Assembly (NCBI RefSeq): GCF_024806835.1
Contig: NZ_JANTYU010000002.1
Coordinates: forward strand, 434,001 to 498,000
Source: Xanthomonas sp. 3793
Lineage (GTDB): Bacteria > Pseudomonadota > Gammaproteobacteria > Xanthomonadales > Xanthomonadaceae
DNA length: 64,000 nucleotides
Direction of reading: 5' to 3'
A program made the translations under genes and the position numbers. The notes under the pieces are model-generated. The model was not told where the DNA came from and searched no databases. It saw nothing but the letters and a program-made list of their open reading frames with translations. This document shows positions 1 through 8,851 of the stretch, piece by piece (position 1 is the stretch's first letter; every line of letters begins with the position of its first letter).

Positions 1-1152
1 CAGCCAGAAATAGCGTCGCCCGTCGGGCATGCGCGCGATCTGGGTCAGGATGCGGTCTGGCTGGTTGAAGGCCTCGTACACGATCCATAGCGGGCAGGCG
101 CCGCCGACATGCGAGAAGTGGAAGTCGGTGGCTGAATGGCGCTTGGAGACGTTGCCGGCGCGGTCCACCCGCATGAAGAAGATCGGCAGCCCGGCCGCGC
201 CGCGCCGTTGCAGGGTGCTGAGGCGGTGGCAGACCGCCTCGAAACCCACCCCGAAGCGGTCCGCCAGCCATTCGATGTCGTAGCGCGAACGCTGCGCACT
301 GCGCAGGAAATCGCTGTAGGGCATCACCAGCGCGCCGGCGAAATAATTCGACAGCCCGATCCGCGACAGCGCGATGCGCTCGGCATCCATGAATCCGGCA
401 TCGGCGATGCGCGCTTCCAGCAACGGTGCACATTCCAGCAAGGCCAGGTGCGCGGCCATCTGGAACGCCTGCTGGCCGGGCCGCAGATGGGCGGGTAGCC
501 ACAGCACGCGCGCCTGCGCATCCACGCTGCGTTTGTCGCTGTGCAGATCGGGCGCCTCCTGCACCAGCAGGCCGTGGCGGTCGGCAAGCCGCTGACGCAG
601 CCGCAGCGGCAGGTTTTCCGGAGTCAGGCCGAGTTCGGCGTACAACGCCTCGGCGCGCTCATCCAGTTCGGGAAGATAGTTGTGCGCGCGGTTGAAGTAA
701 TCGCGCACCTGCTCGCCGGGCGACAGCGACGGCATCGCCGCATGCTCGACGCCGATCTGCATTTCCAGTGCGGCAGTGCGCTCCAGCAGGTGCTGATGGG
801 CGCGGTGCAGATCCAGCAGCGCCTGCGCCACCTGCGGCAGGTTGCCGGTGAGCGCGCGCAACTCGGCCGGCGACAGCGTGTGGCCCAGGCTGCGCAGCGA
901 CTCGTCCAGCGGGTCGGCCAGGGCGGCCGGGTCGTCCAGATCCAGCAGGCCTTCCAGATCGCCCAGGGTGGCCTTGAGACGCTGCTGGATCGCCAGCGTC
1001 AGCGGGCGCTGGTTGCGCTCGATCTGGTTGAGATAGCTGGGAGACAGGCCTAGCCGGCGCGCCAGCTCTGCCTGGGTCAGGCCGTGGCGCTGGCGCAGCC
1101 GTTGCAGGCGCAGTCCGAGCTGATGGCGGAGGGCAGGGGGTGGCTGCGGCAT
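1..1152 (-). CDS. XRE-family short-chain acyl regulator (partial, C-terminus off window)
   Basis: The visible 384 codons are open without a stop and run off the left edge. Residues 9-63 form an XRE helix-turn-helix (LSPSYLNQIERN recognition region). Residues about 180-300 resemble the IrrE/ImmA-like domain of ScfR/RamB/PrpR-type regulators, but the metal motif is degenerate (AAHLALLE at 233-240 in place of HExxH). The DUF2083-type C-terminal part with CPLW near 353 is cut off. Members of this family sense short-chain acyl-CoAs and control propionate, acetate or acyl catabolism. The divergent valine catabolic operon fits that role. The chosen ATG has no visible Shine-Dalgarno and overlaps a tandem repeat, so leaderless and autoregulated expression is possible. 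The family assignment is firm; the effector is inferred. Confidence 0.85.
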   Translation of the reverse strand, partial: MPQPPPALRHQLGLRLQRLRQRHGLTQAELARRLGLSPSYLNQIERNQRPLTLAIQQRLKATLGDLEGLLDLDDPAALADPLDESLRSLGHTLSPAELRALTGNLPQVAQALLDLHRAHQHLLERTAALEMQIGVEHAAMPSLSPGEQVRDYFNRAHNYLPELDERAEALYAELGLTPENLPLRLRQRLADRHGLLVQEAPDLHSDKRSVDAQARVLWLPAHLRPGQQAFQMAAHLALLECAPLLEARIADAGFMDAERIALSRIGLSNYFAGALVMPYSDFLRSAQRSRYDIEWLADRFGVGFEAVCHRLSTLQRRGAAGLPIFFMRVDRAGNVSKRHSATDFHFSHVGGACPLWIVYEAFNQPDRILTQIARMPDGRRYFWL

Positions 1153-1167
1153 TCGCAAGATTCGCAA
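1151..1167. promoter_or_regulatory. candidate operator: tandem ATTCGCAA repeats
   Basis: ATTCGCAA occurs twice with one base between (1151-1158 and 1160-1167), in the gap between the divergent regulator and mmsA. On the minus strand this reads TTGCGAAT twice, similar in style to the TTTGCAAA-type half-sites reported for RamB-like regulators. It overlaps the regulator's own start codon. Use as an operator is inferred. Confidence 0.4.
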
Positions 1168-1287
1168 AATTGTGCCGCAAGCTTAGCGCGATTAAGCAAG
1201 TGAAGGCTGGGAAAGCCGGTGCGGGCTGCGAACAATGCGAAGAACGGGGCCCGTCGGCCCGATGTCCTTCTACAAGCGAGCCCTGTG

Positions 1288-2793
1288 ATGAGCGAATCCG
1301 TCCCCCGCGTGTCCCTGCTGATCGATGGACAAATGCTGGTCTCGACCAGCGATCAGTGGCAGGACGTGGTCAACCCGGCCGACCAGTCGGTACTGGCGCA
1401 GGTGCCGTTCGCCACCACGGCCGAAGTCGATGCTGCGGTGGCCGCCGCCGGCCGCGCCTTCGTCGGTTGGCGCAAGACGCCGATCGGCGCCCGCGCACGC
1501 ATCTTCCTCAAGTACCAGCAGCTGATCCGCGAGCACATGCCCGAGCTGGCCGCGCTGCTCAGCGCCGAGCAGGGCAAGACCCTGGCCGACGCCGAAGGCG
1601 ATGTGTTCCGCGGCCTGGAAGTGGTGGAGCACGCCGCGGCGATCGGCAACCTGCAGCTGGGTGAGCTGGCCAACAACGTCGCCACCGGCGTGGATACCTA
1701 CAGCCTGCTGCAGCCGCTGGGCGTGTGCGCGGGCATCACGCCGTTCAATTTCCCGGCGATGATCCCGCTGTGGATGTTTCCGATGGCGATTGCGACTGGC
1801 AACACCTTCGTGCTCAAGCCGTCCGAGCAGGACCCGATGGTCACCATGCGCCTGGTCGAGCTTGCCTTGGAGGCCGGCATTCCCAAGGGCGTGCTCAACG
1901 TGGTGCACGGCGGCGAAGACGTGGTCAACGCGCTGTGCGATCACCCGGATATCAAGGCGCTGTCGTTCGTCGGCTCGACCAAGGTGGGCACGCACGTCTA
2001 CCGCCGCGCATCGCTGGCCGGCAAGCGCGTGCAATGCATGATGGGCGCCAAGAATCACGCCGTGGTGCTGCCGGACGCCAATCAGGAACAGACCCTCAAT
2101 GCGATGGTCGGCGCCGCATTCGGTGCTGCCGGCCAGCGCTGCATGGCCGCCTCCACGCTGGTGCTGGTGGGCCAAGCGCAGCAGTGGATTCCCGCCCTGG
2201 TCGCCAAGGCCAGGACCTTGTCGCTGGGTGCGGGCAACGCGCATGGAACCGATGTGGGCCCGCTGATTTCCTGCGCGGCGCGTGAGCGCGTGGAGGGCCT
2301 GATCGCTTCCGGCGTGGAGCAGGGCGCCACGCTGGAACTGGACGGTCGCAGCCCGACCGTGCCGGGATTGGAGCAGGGCAACTTCGTCGGCCCGACGATC
2401 TTTTCCGGCGTCACCCCGGGCATGCGCATCTACGACGAAGAAATCTTCGGCCCGGTGCTGGTGATCCTGGGCGCAGACACGCTTGACGATGCGATCGCGC
2501 TGGTCAACGCCAATCCCAACGGCAACGGCACTGCATTGTTCACCCAGTCCGGTGCTGCCGCGCGGCGCTTCCAGGAAGACATCGACGTGGGCCAGGTCGG
2601 CATCAACGTGCCGATCCCGGTGCCGGTGCCGCTGTTTTCGTTCACCGGCTCGCGCGCCTCCAAGCTCGGCGACCTGGGACCGTACGGCAAGCAGGTGGTG
2701 ATGTTCTACACCCAGACCAAGACCGTCACTGCGCGCTGGTTCGACGACGAAACGCTGGGCCATGGCGTCAACACCACCATCTCTCTCAAGTGA
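1288..2793 (+). CDS. mmsA: methylmalonate-semialdehyde dehydrogenase (CoA-acylating)
   Basis: The 501-residue product oxidises methylmalonate semialdehyde to propionyl-CoA (and malonate semialdehyde to acetyl-CoA) with NAD and CoA, the last step of valine and thymine-derived catabolism. It is an aldehyde dehydrogenase of family length. The Rossmann motif GSTKVG starts near residue 229 and the catalytic cysteine is Cys285 in GQRCMA. The tail [13 protein letters not shown] is typical of MmsA proteins. An in-frame upstream ATG at 1219 exists, but the ATG at 1288 begins where MmsA homology begins. It is the first gene of the operon ending at 6978 and faces the divergent acyl regulator. The assignment is secure because the four following genes supply the preceding steps. 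Confidence 0.96.
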   Translation: MSESVPRVSLLIDGQMLVSTSDQWQDVVNPADQSVLAQVPFATTAEVDAAVAAAGRAFVGWRKTPIGARARIFLKYQQLIREHMPELAALLSAEQGKTLADAEGDVFRGLEVVEHAAAIGNLQLGELANNVATGVDTYSLLQPLGVCAGITPFNFPAMIPLWMFPMAIATGNTFVLKPSEQDPMVTMRLVELALEAGIPKGVLNVVHGGEDVVNALCDHPDIKALSFVGSTKVGTHVYRRASLAGKRVQCMMGAKNHAVVLPDANQEQTLNAMVGAAFGAAGQRCMAASTLVLVGQAQQWIPALVAKARTLSLGAGNAHGTDVGPLISCAARERVEGLIASGVEQGATLELDGRSPTVPGLEQGNFVGPTIFSGVTPGMRIYDEEIFGPVLVILGADTLDDAIALVNANPNGNGTALFTQSGAAARRFQEDIDVGQVGINVPIPVPVPLFSFTGSRASKLGDLGPYGKQVVMFYTQTKTVTARWFDDETLGHGVNTTISLK

Positions 2794-2803
2794 TCTCAAC
2801 GCC

Positions 2804-3985
2804 ATGAATGCAGCCATCCAGCTACACGCCAACGCGGCCGATCTGAACGACGAGCAGGAAGCGTTCCGCGCCGCCGCGCGCGACTTCGCCGACAAGGAGC
2901 TCGCCCCGTATGCCGCGCAATGGGATGCGGAAAGCCACTTCCCGCGCGAGGCGATCGCCAAGGCCGCCGAACTGGGTTTCTGCGGCCTGTACACCGACGA
3001 AGGCGTAGGCGGCCTGGGCATGCGCCGGCTGGATGCGGCAGTGGTGTTCGAAGAACTCGCCACGGTCGATCCGTCCACCTCGGCCTTCATCAGCATCCAC
3101 AACATGGCCACCTGGTTGATCGCCAGCTACGGCAACGACGGCGTGCGTACGCAATGGGGCGAAGCGATGACCAGCGGCGCCAAGCTGGGCTCGTATTGCC
3201 TCACCGAGCCGGGTGCCGGCTCGGATGCGGCATCGTTGAAAACCCGCGCCCAGCGCGACGGCGATGCCTATGTGCTCAACGGCAGCAAGGCCTTCATTTC
3301 CGGTGCCGGCGCCACCGATGTGCTGGTGGTGATGGCACGTACCGGCGACGATGGCGCACGCGGCATCAGCGCCTTCGTGGTGCCGGCCGATGCGCCGGGC
3401 ATCAGCTACGGCCGCAAGGAAGAAAAGATGGGCTGGAACAGTCAGCCCACGCGCGGAGTGACCTTTACCGATGTGCGCATCCCGGCCGGCAATCTTCTGG
3501 GCAAGGAGGGCGAGGGCTTCAAGATGGCGATGAAGGCGCTGGACGGCGGCCGCATCAATATCGCTGCCTGTTCGCTGGGCGCGGCGCAGGGCGCGCTGGA
3601 TGCCGCGCGCCGCTACATGGGCGAGCGCCGCCAGTTCGGCAAAAAATTGGCCGATTTCCAGGCGCTGCAATTCAAGCTCGCCGACATGGCCACGCAGCTG
3701 GTGGCCGCGCGGCAGATGGTGCACACCGCTGCACGCAAGCTCGATGCAGGCAGCCACGATGCCACCGTGTGGTGCGCGATGGCCAAGCGCTTCGCTACCG
3801 ATGCCGGTTTTGCCATCTGCGACGAGGCGCTGCAGATCCACGGCGGCTACGGCTACATCCGCGAATACCCGATCGAACGCCTGCTGCGCGACAGCCGCGT
3901 GCACCGCATCCTGGAAGGCACCAATGAGGTGATGCGCATGATCGTGGCGCGCCATCTGCTCAACGGCGAGGAGGAACTGCGATGA
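2804..3985 (+). CDS. acyl-CoA dehydrogenase, probably isobutyryl-CoA dehydrogenase
   Basis: This 393-residue flavoprotein of the acyl-CoA dehydrogenase family removes two hydrogens from an acyl-CoA and passes electrons to ETF. The signature YCLTEPGAGSDA starts near residue 131 and the second signature lies in IHGGYGYIREYP. The likely catalytic base is Glu371 in ILEGTNE, the usual position in short-chain members. It starts 11 bases after mmsA and overlaps the next gene by ATGA. Its place between mmsA and the hydratase, hydrolase and mmsB genes points to isobutyryl-CoA as substrate (valine route). 2-Methylbutyryl-CoA cannot be excluded from sequence alone. The ATG at 2804 is preferred to one inside mmsA at 2762. 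Confidence 0.93.
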   Translation: MNAAIQLHANAADLNDEQEAFRAAARDFADKELAPYAAQWDAESHFPREAIAKAAELGFCGLYTDEGVGGLGMRRLDAAVVFEELATVDPSTSAFISIHNMATWLIASYGNDGVRTQWGEAMTSGAKLGSYCLTEPGAGSDAASLKTRAQRDGDAYVLNGSKAFISGAGATDVLVVMARTGDDGARGISAFVVPADAPGISYGRKEEKMGWNSQPTRGVTFTDVRIPAGNLLGKEGEGFKMAMKALDGGRINIAACSLGAAQGALDAARRYMGERRQFGKKLADFQALQFKLADMATQLVAARQMVHTAARKLDAGSHDATVWCAMAKRFATDAGFAICDEALQIHGGYGYIREYPIERLLRDSRVHRILEGTNEVMRMIVARHLLNGEEELR

Positions 3986-4779
3986 GCACTTGGGAAGGAC
4001 GCGTGCATGCCGGCCTGCAGGTCGAGCGCGATGGGCATGTGGCCATCGTCACGCTGAGCAACCCGCCGGCCAACACCTGGACCGTGCAGAGCCTGGCCGC
4101 CTTGCGCGATCTGGTGCATACGCTCGATGCCGACCGCAGCGTGTACGCGCTGGTCATCACGGGCGAGGGCGAAAAGTTCTTCAGCGCCGGCGCCGACCTC
4201 AAGCAGTTTGCCGACGGCGACAAGGCCGCCGCGCGGGAGGCCGCGCGTCGCTTTGGCGAAGCGTTCGAGGCGTTGAGCGCCTTCCGTGGCGTGTCGATCG
4301 CCGCCATCAACGGCTATGCCATGGGCGGCGGTCTGGAATGCGCGCTGGCCTGCGACCTGCGCATCGCCGAACAGCAGGCGCACCTGGCGCTGCCGGAAGC
4401 CAGCGTCGGGTTGTTGCCATGCGCGGGCGGCACGCAGAACCTGCCGCGCCTGGTCGGCGAAGGCTGGGCCAAGCGCATGATCCTGCTGGGCGAGCGCATC
4501 GATGCCGCCACCGCCCACCGTATCGGCCTGGTGGAGGAGGTGGTGGGCAAGGGTGAGTCGCGCGCGCTGGCGGTAGCCTGGGCGCAGCGTGCCGGCAAGC
4601 AGAGCCCGGTGAGCGTGGCGGCCTGCAAGCGTCTGGTGCAATCCACCCGGCATGGCACGCACGCTGCGGCATTGGTGGCCGAGCGCGAAGCCTTCGTTGA
4701 CCTGTTCGAACAGGCCGACCAGGCCGAAGGTGTTGCCGCATTCTTGGAAAAGCGCGCACCGCAGTGGAGCAAGCGCTGA
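3982..4779 (+). CDS. enoyl-CoA hydratase, probably methacrylyl-CoA hydratase
   Basis: This 265-residue crotonase-fold protein adds water to an enoyl-CoA. The oxyanion-hole segments are visible as SAGADLKQF near residues 68-75 and the MGGGLECAL helix near 114-122. A catalytic glutamate is present in LPEASVGL, and the other catalytic glutamate falls in GGGLE, as in true hydratases. In the valine pathway this step turns methacrylyl-CoA into 3-hydroxyisobutyryl-CoA. It overlaps the dehydrogenase upstream by ATGA and the hydrolase downstream by one base (TGATG), which suggests translational coupling. The specific substrate is inferred from operon context. Confidence 0.92.
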   Translation: MSTWEGRVHAGLQVERDGHVAIVTLSNPPANTWTVQSLAALRDLVHTLDADRSVYALVITGEGEKFFSAGADLKQFADGDKAAAREAARRFGEAFEALSAFRGVSIAAINGYAMGGGLECALACDLRIAEQQAHLALPEASVGLLPCAGGTQNLPRLVGEGWAKRMILLGERIDAATAHRIGLVEEVVGKGESRALAVAWAQRAGKQSPVSVAACKRLVQSTRHGTHAAALVAEREAFVDLFEQADQAEGVAAFLEKRAPQWSKR

Positions 4780-5957
4780 TGGCGGAGGCAAGCGCAACCG
4801 ACGAGGCGCCGGTGCTGTTCGAGCAGCGCGATTGTGCCGACGGGCATCGCATCGGGATCGCAACCTTGAATGCGCCCAAGACGCTCAATGGCCTTTCGCT
4901 GCAGATGACCCGGCTGCTGGATGCGCAGCTGCAGGTGTGGGCCGACGATGCGCAGATCGCCTGCGTGGTGCTGCGTGGCGCCGGCGACAAGGCGTTGTGC
5001 GCTGGCGGCGATCTGCACGGGCTGTACCAGAGCATGCGCGCGCATCGCGATGCGGTGCCCGATGCGGCCCAGCGCTGCGCACGGCCGCAGGACAATCCGC
5101 ATGCCGCCGCATTCTTCGAAGAGGAATATCGGCTGGATCACCGCATCCATACCTATGCCAAGCCGCTGCTGTGCTGGGGGCATGGGATCGTCATGGGCGG
5201 TGGAATCGGCCTGATGTCCGGCGCCAGCCATCGCGTGGTCACCGAGCGTTCTCGCCTGGCCATGCCCGAGATCAGCGTCGGCCTGTTTCCCGACGTGGGC
5301 GGCAGCTGGCTGTTGCGACGCGTGCCGCACGGCGCTGGCCTGTTTCTCGCCTTGACCGGCGCGCCGCTCAATGCCAGCGATGCCATCTACGCCGGCCTGG
5401 CCGACGTGCGTCTGGAACATGCCCAATACAGCGCCGTGCTGGACGCGTTGAGCGCGCACGCTTGGACCGGCGACGCCGGCATCGACCGCGAGCAGTTGGG
5501 CACGTTTTTACAGGGCATCGCGCAGCCGCTGGAACCGGGCCCGCTGCAACTGCATGCGGCATTGATCGCGCAACTGGTGGCCGCCGACACGCTGGAGCAG
5601 GTGGTCGATGCGATCCAGGCCCTGCAAAGCGAGGACAGTTGGCTGCAGGCTGCACGTGCGAGCCTGGCCGCTGGCTCACCCGGTTCGGCACGGCTGGCAT
5701 GGGAGCTGCAACGTCATCCCGGCACCGCCACACTGGCCGATACCTTCCGCACCGAGTACGTAGTGGCGCTGCATGCCGCCGCCCACGGCGATTTTGCCGA
5801 AGGCATCCGTGCGCTGCTGATCGACAAGGATCGCCAGCCGCAGTGGCAGCCGGCATCGCTGAGCGAAGCGGATACGCAATGGGCGGCGGCTTTCTTCAAT
5901 GCGCCGTGGCCGGCTGCGCAGCATCCGTTGGCAGATCTTGGTGTGTATCAGACATGA
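4779..5957 (+). CDS. 3-hydroxyisobutyryl-CoA hydrolase (HIBCH type)
   Basis: The 392-residue product is longer than ordinary crotonases and has HIBCH features. These are an N-terminal crotonase core with CAGGDLHGLY near residue 73, a glutamate-containing MPEISVGLFPDVGG segment, and a C-terminal extension of about 130 residues. It releases free 3-hydroxyisobutyrate from its CoA ester, which limits build-up of thiol-reactive methacrylyl-CoA. The start codon overlaps the upstream stop as TGATG; a GTG 15 bases earlier is in frame but less likely. The substrate 3-hydroxyisobutyrate is then oxidised by mmsB downstream, so the context supports the call strongly. Confidence 0.93.
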   Translation: MAEASATDEAPVLFEQRDCADGHRIGIATLNAPKTLNGLSLQMTRLLDAQLQVWADDAQIACVVLRGAGDKALCAGGDLHGLYQSMRAHRDAVPDAAQRCARPQDNPHAAAFFEEEYRLDHRIHTYAKPLLCWGHGIVMGGGIGLMSGASHRVVTERSRLAMPEISVGLFPDVGGSWLLRRVPHGAGLFLALTGAPLNASDAIYAGLADVRLEHAQYSAVLDALSAHAWTGDAGIDREQLGTFLQGIAQPLEPGPLQLHAALIAQLVAADTLEQVVDAIQALQSEDSWLQAARASLAAGSPGSARLAWELQRHPGTATLADTFRTEYVVALHAAAHGDFAEGIRALLIDKDRQPQWQPASLSEADTQWAAAFFNAPWPAAQHPLADLGVYQT

Positions 5958-6090
5958 CGACCGCGTGCGTCGCAGGTTCGACGCGCCCACGTAACCGCCG
6001 CGCACGTTGCGTGCATGAAGCCGCTTGCGATCAAGCGCTGCGCGTGCGCCCGACACGTTCGCTATTTGCTCCACTGTGGAGATCGACACG

Positions 6091-6978
6091 ATGAGCAAGA
6101 TCGCTTTTATCGGCCTGGGCAACATGGGTGGCCCGATGGCCGCCAACCTGATCAAGGCCGGCCACCAGCTACGCGTCTTCGATCTGGTGCAGGGCGCACT
6201 GGATGCGGCATCGGCCGCCGGCGCGCACGCAGCAGGCTCGGCGCCCGACACCCTGGCCGATGCCGAGATCGTCATCTCGATGCTGCCGGCCAGCCGGCAT
6301 GTCGAAGGCTTGTATCTGGGCGATCGCGGTATCCTGACGCAGATTCCCGACGGCGCGCTGGTGATCGACTGCAGCACCATCGCGCCGGTCTCCGCACGCA
6401 AGGTGGCCGATGCCGCGCGCGCGCGCGGGCTGGCGATGCTGGACGCGCCGGTGTCCGGTGGCACCGCAGGCGCCGCCGCCGGCACGCTGACCTTCATCGT
6501 CGGCGGTGCCGCCGACGCGCTGGAACGCGCCCGCCCGGTACTGGAGTCCATGGGCAAGAACATTTTCCATGTCGGCGACAACGGTGCCGGTCAGGTCGCC
6601 AAGCTGTGCAACAACATGGCGCTGGGCGTGATCATGGCTGCCACCGGCGAAGCGCTGGCGCTTGGCGTGGCGCAGGGCCTGGACCCGGCGGTGCTGTCGC
6701 AGATGATGGCGGTCAGCACCGGCCGCAGCTGGGCCACCGAGGTCTGCAATCCCTGGCCGGGCGTGCTGCCCAACGCGCCGGCTTCGCGCGGCTACAGCGG
6801 TGGTTTCGGCAATGACCTGATGCTCAAGGACCTGGGCCTGGTGGCCGAATCCGCAGTGCAGGCCGGCGTGTCGATTCCGCTCGGCGAGCTGGCACGCAAC
6901 CTGTACGCCATGAACAGCCAGGCCGGCAACGGTGCGCTGGATTTTTCCAGCGTGGTCAAGCTTGTGGCCAAGGTGTGA
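6091..6978 (+). CDS. mmsB: 3-hydroxyisobutyrate dehydrogenase
   Basis: This NAD-dependent beta-hydroxyacid dehydrogenase of 295 residues converts 3-hydroxyisobutyrate to methylmalonate semialdehyde, the substrate of mmsA. The family signature FIGLGNMGGPMAANL opens the protein at residues 6-20. DAPVSGGTAGA forms the substrate-binding loop and the catalytic lysine is Lys171 in GQVAKLCNN. The C-terminal helical domain ends at the family's usual length. The gap of 133 bases after the hydrolase is the largest inside the operon, so an additional internal promoter is possible. The ATG at 6091 coincides with the start of homology. Confidence 0.96.
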   Translation: MSKIAFIGLGNMGGPMAANLIKAGHQLRVFDLVQGALDAASAAGAHAAGSAPDTLADAEIVISMLPASRHVEGLYLGDRGILTQIPDGALVIDCSTIAPVSARKVADAARARGLAMLDAPVSGGTAGAAAGTLTFIVGGAADALERARPVLESMGKNIFHVGDNGAGQVAKLCNNMALGVIMAATGEALALGVAQGLDPAVLSQMMAVSTGRSWATEVCNPWPGVLPNAPASRGYSGGFGNDLMLKDLGLVAESAVQAGVSIPLGELARNLYAMNSQAGNGALDFSSVVKLVAKV

Positions 6979-6987
6979 GAGCGACTA

Positions 6988-7013
6988 CGACGCCCACCGC
7001 CAAGTGGGCGTCG
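6988..7013 (+). terminator. mmsB: hairpin after mmsB
   Basis: A perfect 10-bp stem (CGACGCCCAC with GTGGGCGTCG) around a 6-base loop lies 10 bases after the mmsB stop. There is no T-tract, so it may be a weak or Rho-assisted terminator, or an RNA-stabilising hairpin. Confidence 0.5.
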
Positions 7014-7203
7014 CCAGCGTGGTAACGCGCCTTCGTATCGACAGGTGATCGAACAACGTCACCGCCAGGACGACATCACTCCACCGGCTGACGAATGCAG
7101 CGTGGTCGGCACATTGCCGCCACTGCTGCGGTGTTCGAGGGATTTTGTGGGCCGCTCCGAGTTGCCGCCCGGCTTGGGCAACAAGGCGCCGCGCTCACGT
7201 GAT

Positions 7204-7216
7204 GTGATGTCATCAC
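7204..7216. promoter_or_regulatory. candidate operator palindrome upstream of czcD
   Basis: GTGATGTCATCAC is a perfect 13-base palindrome 70 bases before the czcD start. It lies within a longer imperfect repeat (CGTGATG six bases before CATCACG). A metal-responsive repressor or activator site is a natural guess, but the regulator is not in this window. Confidence 0.35.
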
Positions 7217-7286
7217 GCACGGGTGTAATAGTCTCCGCCATCGCACGCGCCTAAGGTGCGCGCATCGCACAAGGCCACTGCACCCC

Positions 7287-8252
7287 ATGGGACACGATCA
7301 CAGCCACGCACCCAGCGAAATCCGCCACGAAGCACCGTTGTGGTGGGCGCTCGGGCTCACTGCCGCCTTTCTGGTGGCCGAAGTCATCGGCGCCTTCGTG
7401 TCCAACAGCCTGGCGCTGCTGTCGGATGCGGCGCACATGGCCACCGACACGCTCGGTCTGATGATCGCGCTGCTCGCGGTGCGGCTGAGCCGGCGCCCGG
7501 CGGACGCGCGTCGCACCTACGGCTATGTCCGTCTCGAAGCCTTGGGTGCCCTGGTCAATGGCGCGCTGTTGTTCGGTGTGGGCGCCTATATCCTTTGGGA
7601 GGCCGCACAACGCTTCCGCGCGCCGCAGGACATTTCCTCCAACGGCATGCTGCTGATCGCCGGCTTCGGCCTGGTGATCAACCTGATCGCGATGAAGCTG
7701 CTGCATGCCGGCAGCGGCGAGAGCCTCAACGTCAAGGGCGCATACCTGGAAGTCTGGAGCGACATGCTCGGCTCGGTGGCGGTGATCATCGGCGCCTTGC
7801 TGATCCGCTGGACCGGCTGGCAGTGGATCGACCCGGTACTGGCCGTGCTGATCGGCCTATGGGTGCTGCCACGTACCTGGGTGCTGCTGCGCGAGGCGAT
7901 CAACGTCCTGCTCGAAGGCGTCCCCAAAGGCATCGACCTGGCGCAGGTCCGTCAGGCCTTGACCAGCTATCCCGGCGTCGACGATGTGCACGACCTGCAC
8001 GTCTGGGCCCTGGCCTCCAGCACGCCGGCACTCACCGCGCACGTGGTGGTCGGTGACAGCACCGACCGCGATCGCCTGCGCGACGCCCTCGTCACGCTGC
8101 TGCACGACCGTTTCGACATCGCCCACGTCACCTTGCAGGTGGAAAGCGGCGATTGCGGTACGCCGCCGTGTGGCACGTCCAAGCCCGCGCGGGCAATGGC
8201 GGATGGTGATCACCATGGTCATGCGCATGGGGTGCATCACCATCACCACTGA
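7287..8252 (+). CDS. czcD: CzcD-type zinc/cobalt cation diffusion facilitator
   Basis: This 321-residue, six-helix inner membrane exporter exchanges cytoplasmic Zn(II), and probably Co/Cd, for protons. The TM2 metal site is SDAAHMATD (HxxxD). The TM5 site is LEVWSD (ExxxD), the variant I recall from Ralstonia CzcD, whereas ZitB has HxxxD. Metal-binding His clusters flank the protein (MGHDHSH at the start, HHGHAHG and a terminal His5 run). A cytoplasmic C-terminal domain begins after LLEGVPKGID. A palindrome upstream may be its operator. The family is certain; metal preference is inferred from these motifs. Confidence 0.93.
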   Translation: MGHDHSHAPSEIRHEAPLWWALGLTAAFLVAEVIGAFVSNSLALLSDAAHMATDTLGLMIALLAVRLSRRPADARRTYGYVRLEALGALVNGALLFGVGAYILWEAAQRFRAPQDISSNGMLLIAGFGLVINLIAMKLLHAGSGESLNVKGAYLEVWSDMLGSVAVIIGALLIRWTGWQWIDPVLAVLIGLWVLPRTWVLLREAINVLLEGVPKGIDLAQVRQALTSYPGVDDVHDLHVWALASSTPALTAHVVVGDSTDRDRLRDALVTLLHDRFDIAHVTLQVESGDCGTPPCGTSKPARAMADGDHHGHAHGVHHHHH

Positions 8253-8332
8253 CTGCGTCGCCACGCTCTCCGCAGACAGGTCAGCAATGTCGGCGCAGCG
8301 CAGCAGTGAATTGCACGGAATGCAACGAGTCG

Positions 8333-8851
8333 CTAGGGATGCTTGTGACCGTCCGCGCAATCGAATCGGTATGCGTTGCCATTGAAATCGATGACTTCCA
8401 CATATGCGGGATGCAGCGTCAGTTTGCCAGTGAGGATATTGGCGCCTGCCGACGACCAGATGAGATGGCCGCTTTGATCGAAGCGGGAGATCGCGAGCTC
8501 CCCGTGCGACAAGAGAGCATCACACGCGGGCTGGTGATAGACCCCGAAACAGGTCGCTTGGTCTGCTTGCATAGCCCAATGCCATTGAAATGGACACGTG
8601 CTGAAACACACGATAAACGGCCCAATAGCCAGATAGCTACGACCGCCTACTGCAATCATCGAGTTGGAATGAATGTTGGTGGCGCCACCGCAGGCGCCAA
8701 AGACAGCGATCGGCAGGCCGTCGATGCGCACGCCATGCACGGAGCTTGGATGATGTTTGTCGGAAAGGTTTAGTTCGAATGGATAACTCCCAGCCTGTCC
8801 GATGGAACCAAATGCATACGCCGGCTCGTCGACGGCCTCGATAATGCTCAT
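8333..8851 (-). CDS. orphan conserved hypothetical protein, possibly immunity-type
   Basis: The 172-residue product is rich in Trp, Phe and Gly, with no signal peptide or membrane segment. The core (FGACGGATNIHSNS, GGRSYLAIGP, then SRFDQSGHLIWSSAGANI) recalls families I associate with toxin-immunity loci and polymorphic toxin clusters, but I cannot name the family with certainty. Base composition is clearly lower in GC than the neighbours, with many A/T-ending codons, which suggests lateral acquisition. No toxin gene adjoins it, so if it is an immunity protein it is an orphan. The ATG at 8851 lacks a strong Shine-Dalgarno. In-frame sequence continues upstream to 8974 but has no good start. 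Confidence 0.65.
   Translation of the reverse strand: MSIIEAVDEPAYAFGSIGQAGSYPFELNLSDKHHPSSVHGVRIDGLPIAVFGACGGATNIHSNSMIAVGGRSYLAIGPFIVCFSTCPFQWHWAMQADQATCFGVYHQPACDALLSHGELAISRFDQSGHLIWSSAGANILTGKLTLHPAYVEVIDFNGNAYRFDCADGHKHP

Larger units (their letters stand above)
6979..7286. other. 308-bp gap between mmsB and czcD
   Basis: No credible gene is seen; the short open frames here lack ribosome sites and family resemblance. The gap holds a 10-bp hairpin just after mmsB and a 13-base perfect palindrome before czcD, both listed separately. Confidence 0.7.

Noticed and set aside
1270..3111. Very long open frame antisense to mmsA (613 codons)
   Set aside because: It is a GC-driven shadow of mmsA and the acyl-CoA dehydrogenase gene: no family resemblance, no ribosome site, and the sense frames are unmistakable.
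7045..7254. Possible 69-codon gene before czcD
   Set aside because: The frame crosses the candidate operator palindrome and has no ribosome site or family resemblance.
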